A stretch of DNA of 6,503 nt from Deltaproteobacteria bacterium (GTDB lineage Bacteria > Desulfobacterota > DSM-4660 > Desulfatiglandales > Desulfatiglandaceae): positions 1 to 6,503 of the forward strand of contig JAFCZI010000137.1 in the NCBI GenBank assembly GCA_019314425.1, written 5' to 3'. The notes under the pieces were generated by a model. It saw only the letters and a list, made by a program, of their open reading frames with translations. It had not been told where the DNA came from and made no database searches. Each line of letters opens with the position of its first letter. The first letter of the stretch is position 1. Shown piece after piece: positions 6,046 through 6,503 of this stretch. Made by a program: the position numbers and the translations under genes.

Positions 6046-6070
6046 TAACATTTATGGACCATCGTGTCAA
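6042..6070 (-). promoter_or_regulatory. Promoter of the toxin-antitoxin operon
   Basis: On the minus strand a perfect -35 TTGACA (6065-6070) is separated by exactly 17 bp from TAAACT (6042-6047), a 4/6 match to the -10 consensus. Transcription would start near 6035, giving a leader of about 32 nt with the strong ribosome site inside it. Confidence 0.65.
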
Positions 6071-6503
6071 CAGCCTCCATCGGGTTTTTTCCTCTTTTTG
6101 CTCCCACATTGTGCACCCGCAAATAAAAAAAGGACTCACGTCATATGGCGTAACCGTTGGATTTTCGAGCTTCCTGGAATCCTCTATGAACCTTTCGGAA
6201 TGCTCCCGGAGTTTTCCAATAGCGGGCCATTCAAAAGGCTTCAATTTCATCATCGAGATCAAAAAACGGACAGAAAGAGAATCAACAGGACAAGGGTATT
6301 CAATTTCTCTATCTGACTATCCTTTAATAGCGGCAGAGCGTTGATTGTCAATGTAATTTTGTGATAGATTGGGCCATAAAATTGAAAAATATCCCTGCGG
6401 GCGGTGTCAAACCAAGTTTCGGGGAATACGTGCTTCAGGACTGCTTTCTCTTTAAAAAGCTTGACGGTTGTGATACCCTAGTCTGGATTTACAATGTTCT
6501 CCC
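6071..6503. other. No assignable gene; AT-rich stretch with overlapping open frames
   Basis: I can assign nothing firm here. Three open frames compete. One is on the minus strand at 6259-6477: 72 codons with no ATG, containing HVFPETWFDTARRD. A second is on the plus strand from after a stop at 6328-6330 to the window edge: 57 codons, with GTG 6361 as a possible start. The third is a minus-strand frame from ATG 6253, reading MMKLKPFEWPAIGKLREHSE, which lacks a Shine-Dalgarno and runs on through the toxin-antitoxin promoter. None resembles a family I know. The stretch is more AT-rich than the dsbD region and could hold decayed coding DNA or the 5' end of a gene beyond the edge. No tRNA, CRISPR array or insertion-sequence end is visible. 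Confidence 0.4.

Noticed and set aside
5909..6262. Minus-strand frame of 117 codons (MMKLKPFEWP...) as a gene
   Set aside because: The first codon is TTG, there is no Shine-Dalgarno for it or for ATG 6253, and it passes through the toxin-antitoxin promoter and into the antitoxin gene in another frame.
5994..6344. Plus-strand 116-codon frame opposite the toxin-antitoxin promoter
   Set aside because: No ribosome site, no recognisable domain, and it starts antisense to the antitoxin start.

Overview
The window looks like a chromosomal fragment from a sulfate-reducing bacterium, probably a member of the Desulfobacterota. The main evidence is the gene cut by the left edge. It encodes DsrM, the haem b membrane subunit of the DsrMKJOP electron-transfer complex that works with dissimilatory sulfite reductase. 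A small RsbRD_N-domain protein is encoded directly upstream in the same direction, as expected for the head of a dsrMKJOP operon. The assignment to a lineage is inferred from gene content alone; no rRNA or other phylogenetic marker is present.

Layout. Positions 1-1590 (minus strand) hold the RsbRD_N gene followed by dsrM, which leaves the window with its 3' end missing. Positions 1591-1758 form a divergent control region with a good sigma70-type promoter facing the RsbRD_N/dsrM side and an operator-like inverted repeat at the predicted transcription start. Positions 1759-3075 (plus) encode a 12-helix UMF1/Atg22-like MFS transporter. Positions 3124-4917 (minus) encode a complete DsbD thiol:disulfide transporter, convergent with the MFS gene. 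Positions 4918-5089 are intergenic and contain short duplicated words that look like pieces of dispersed intergenic repeats. Positions 5090-5392 (plus) encode a small DUF433 protein without its usual PIN-like partner. Positions 5324-6003 (minus) are a two-gene Phd/VapB-PIN toxin-antitoxin operon with a 4-nt ATGA overlap, a strong Shine-Dalgarno and a clear -35/-10 promoter. Positions 6071-6503 have no gene I can assign.

How the genes relate. DsrM takes part in moving electrons between the membrane quinone pool and cytoplasmic sulfur metabolism. DsbD sends cytoplasmic reducing power to periplasmic thiols, which could help mature periplasmic cytochromes c such as DsrJ; that link is inference. 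The right third (about 4980-6503) has the character of an accessory patch: stability genes, an orphan antitoxin-like gene and repeat fragments beside a core respiratory locus.

I do not see a convincing new multi-gene system. The observations most worth following are the RsbRD_N protein and palindromic promoter at the head of the dsr operon, and the DUF433 gene whose 5' end coincides with a repeat-like sequence and whose partner is absent.
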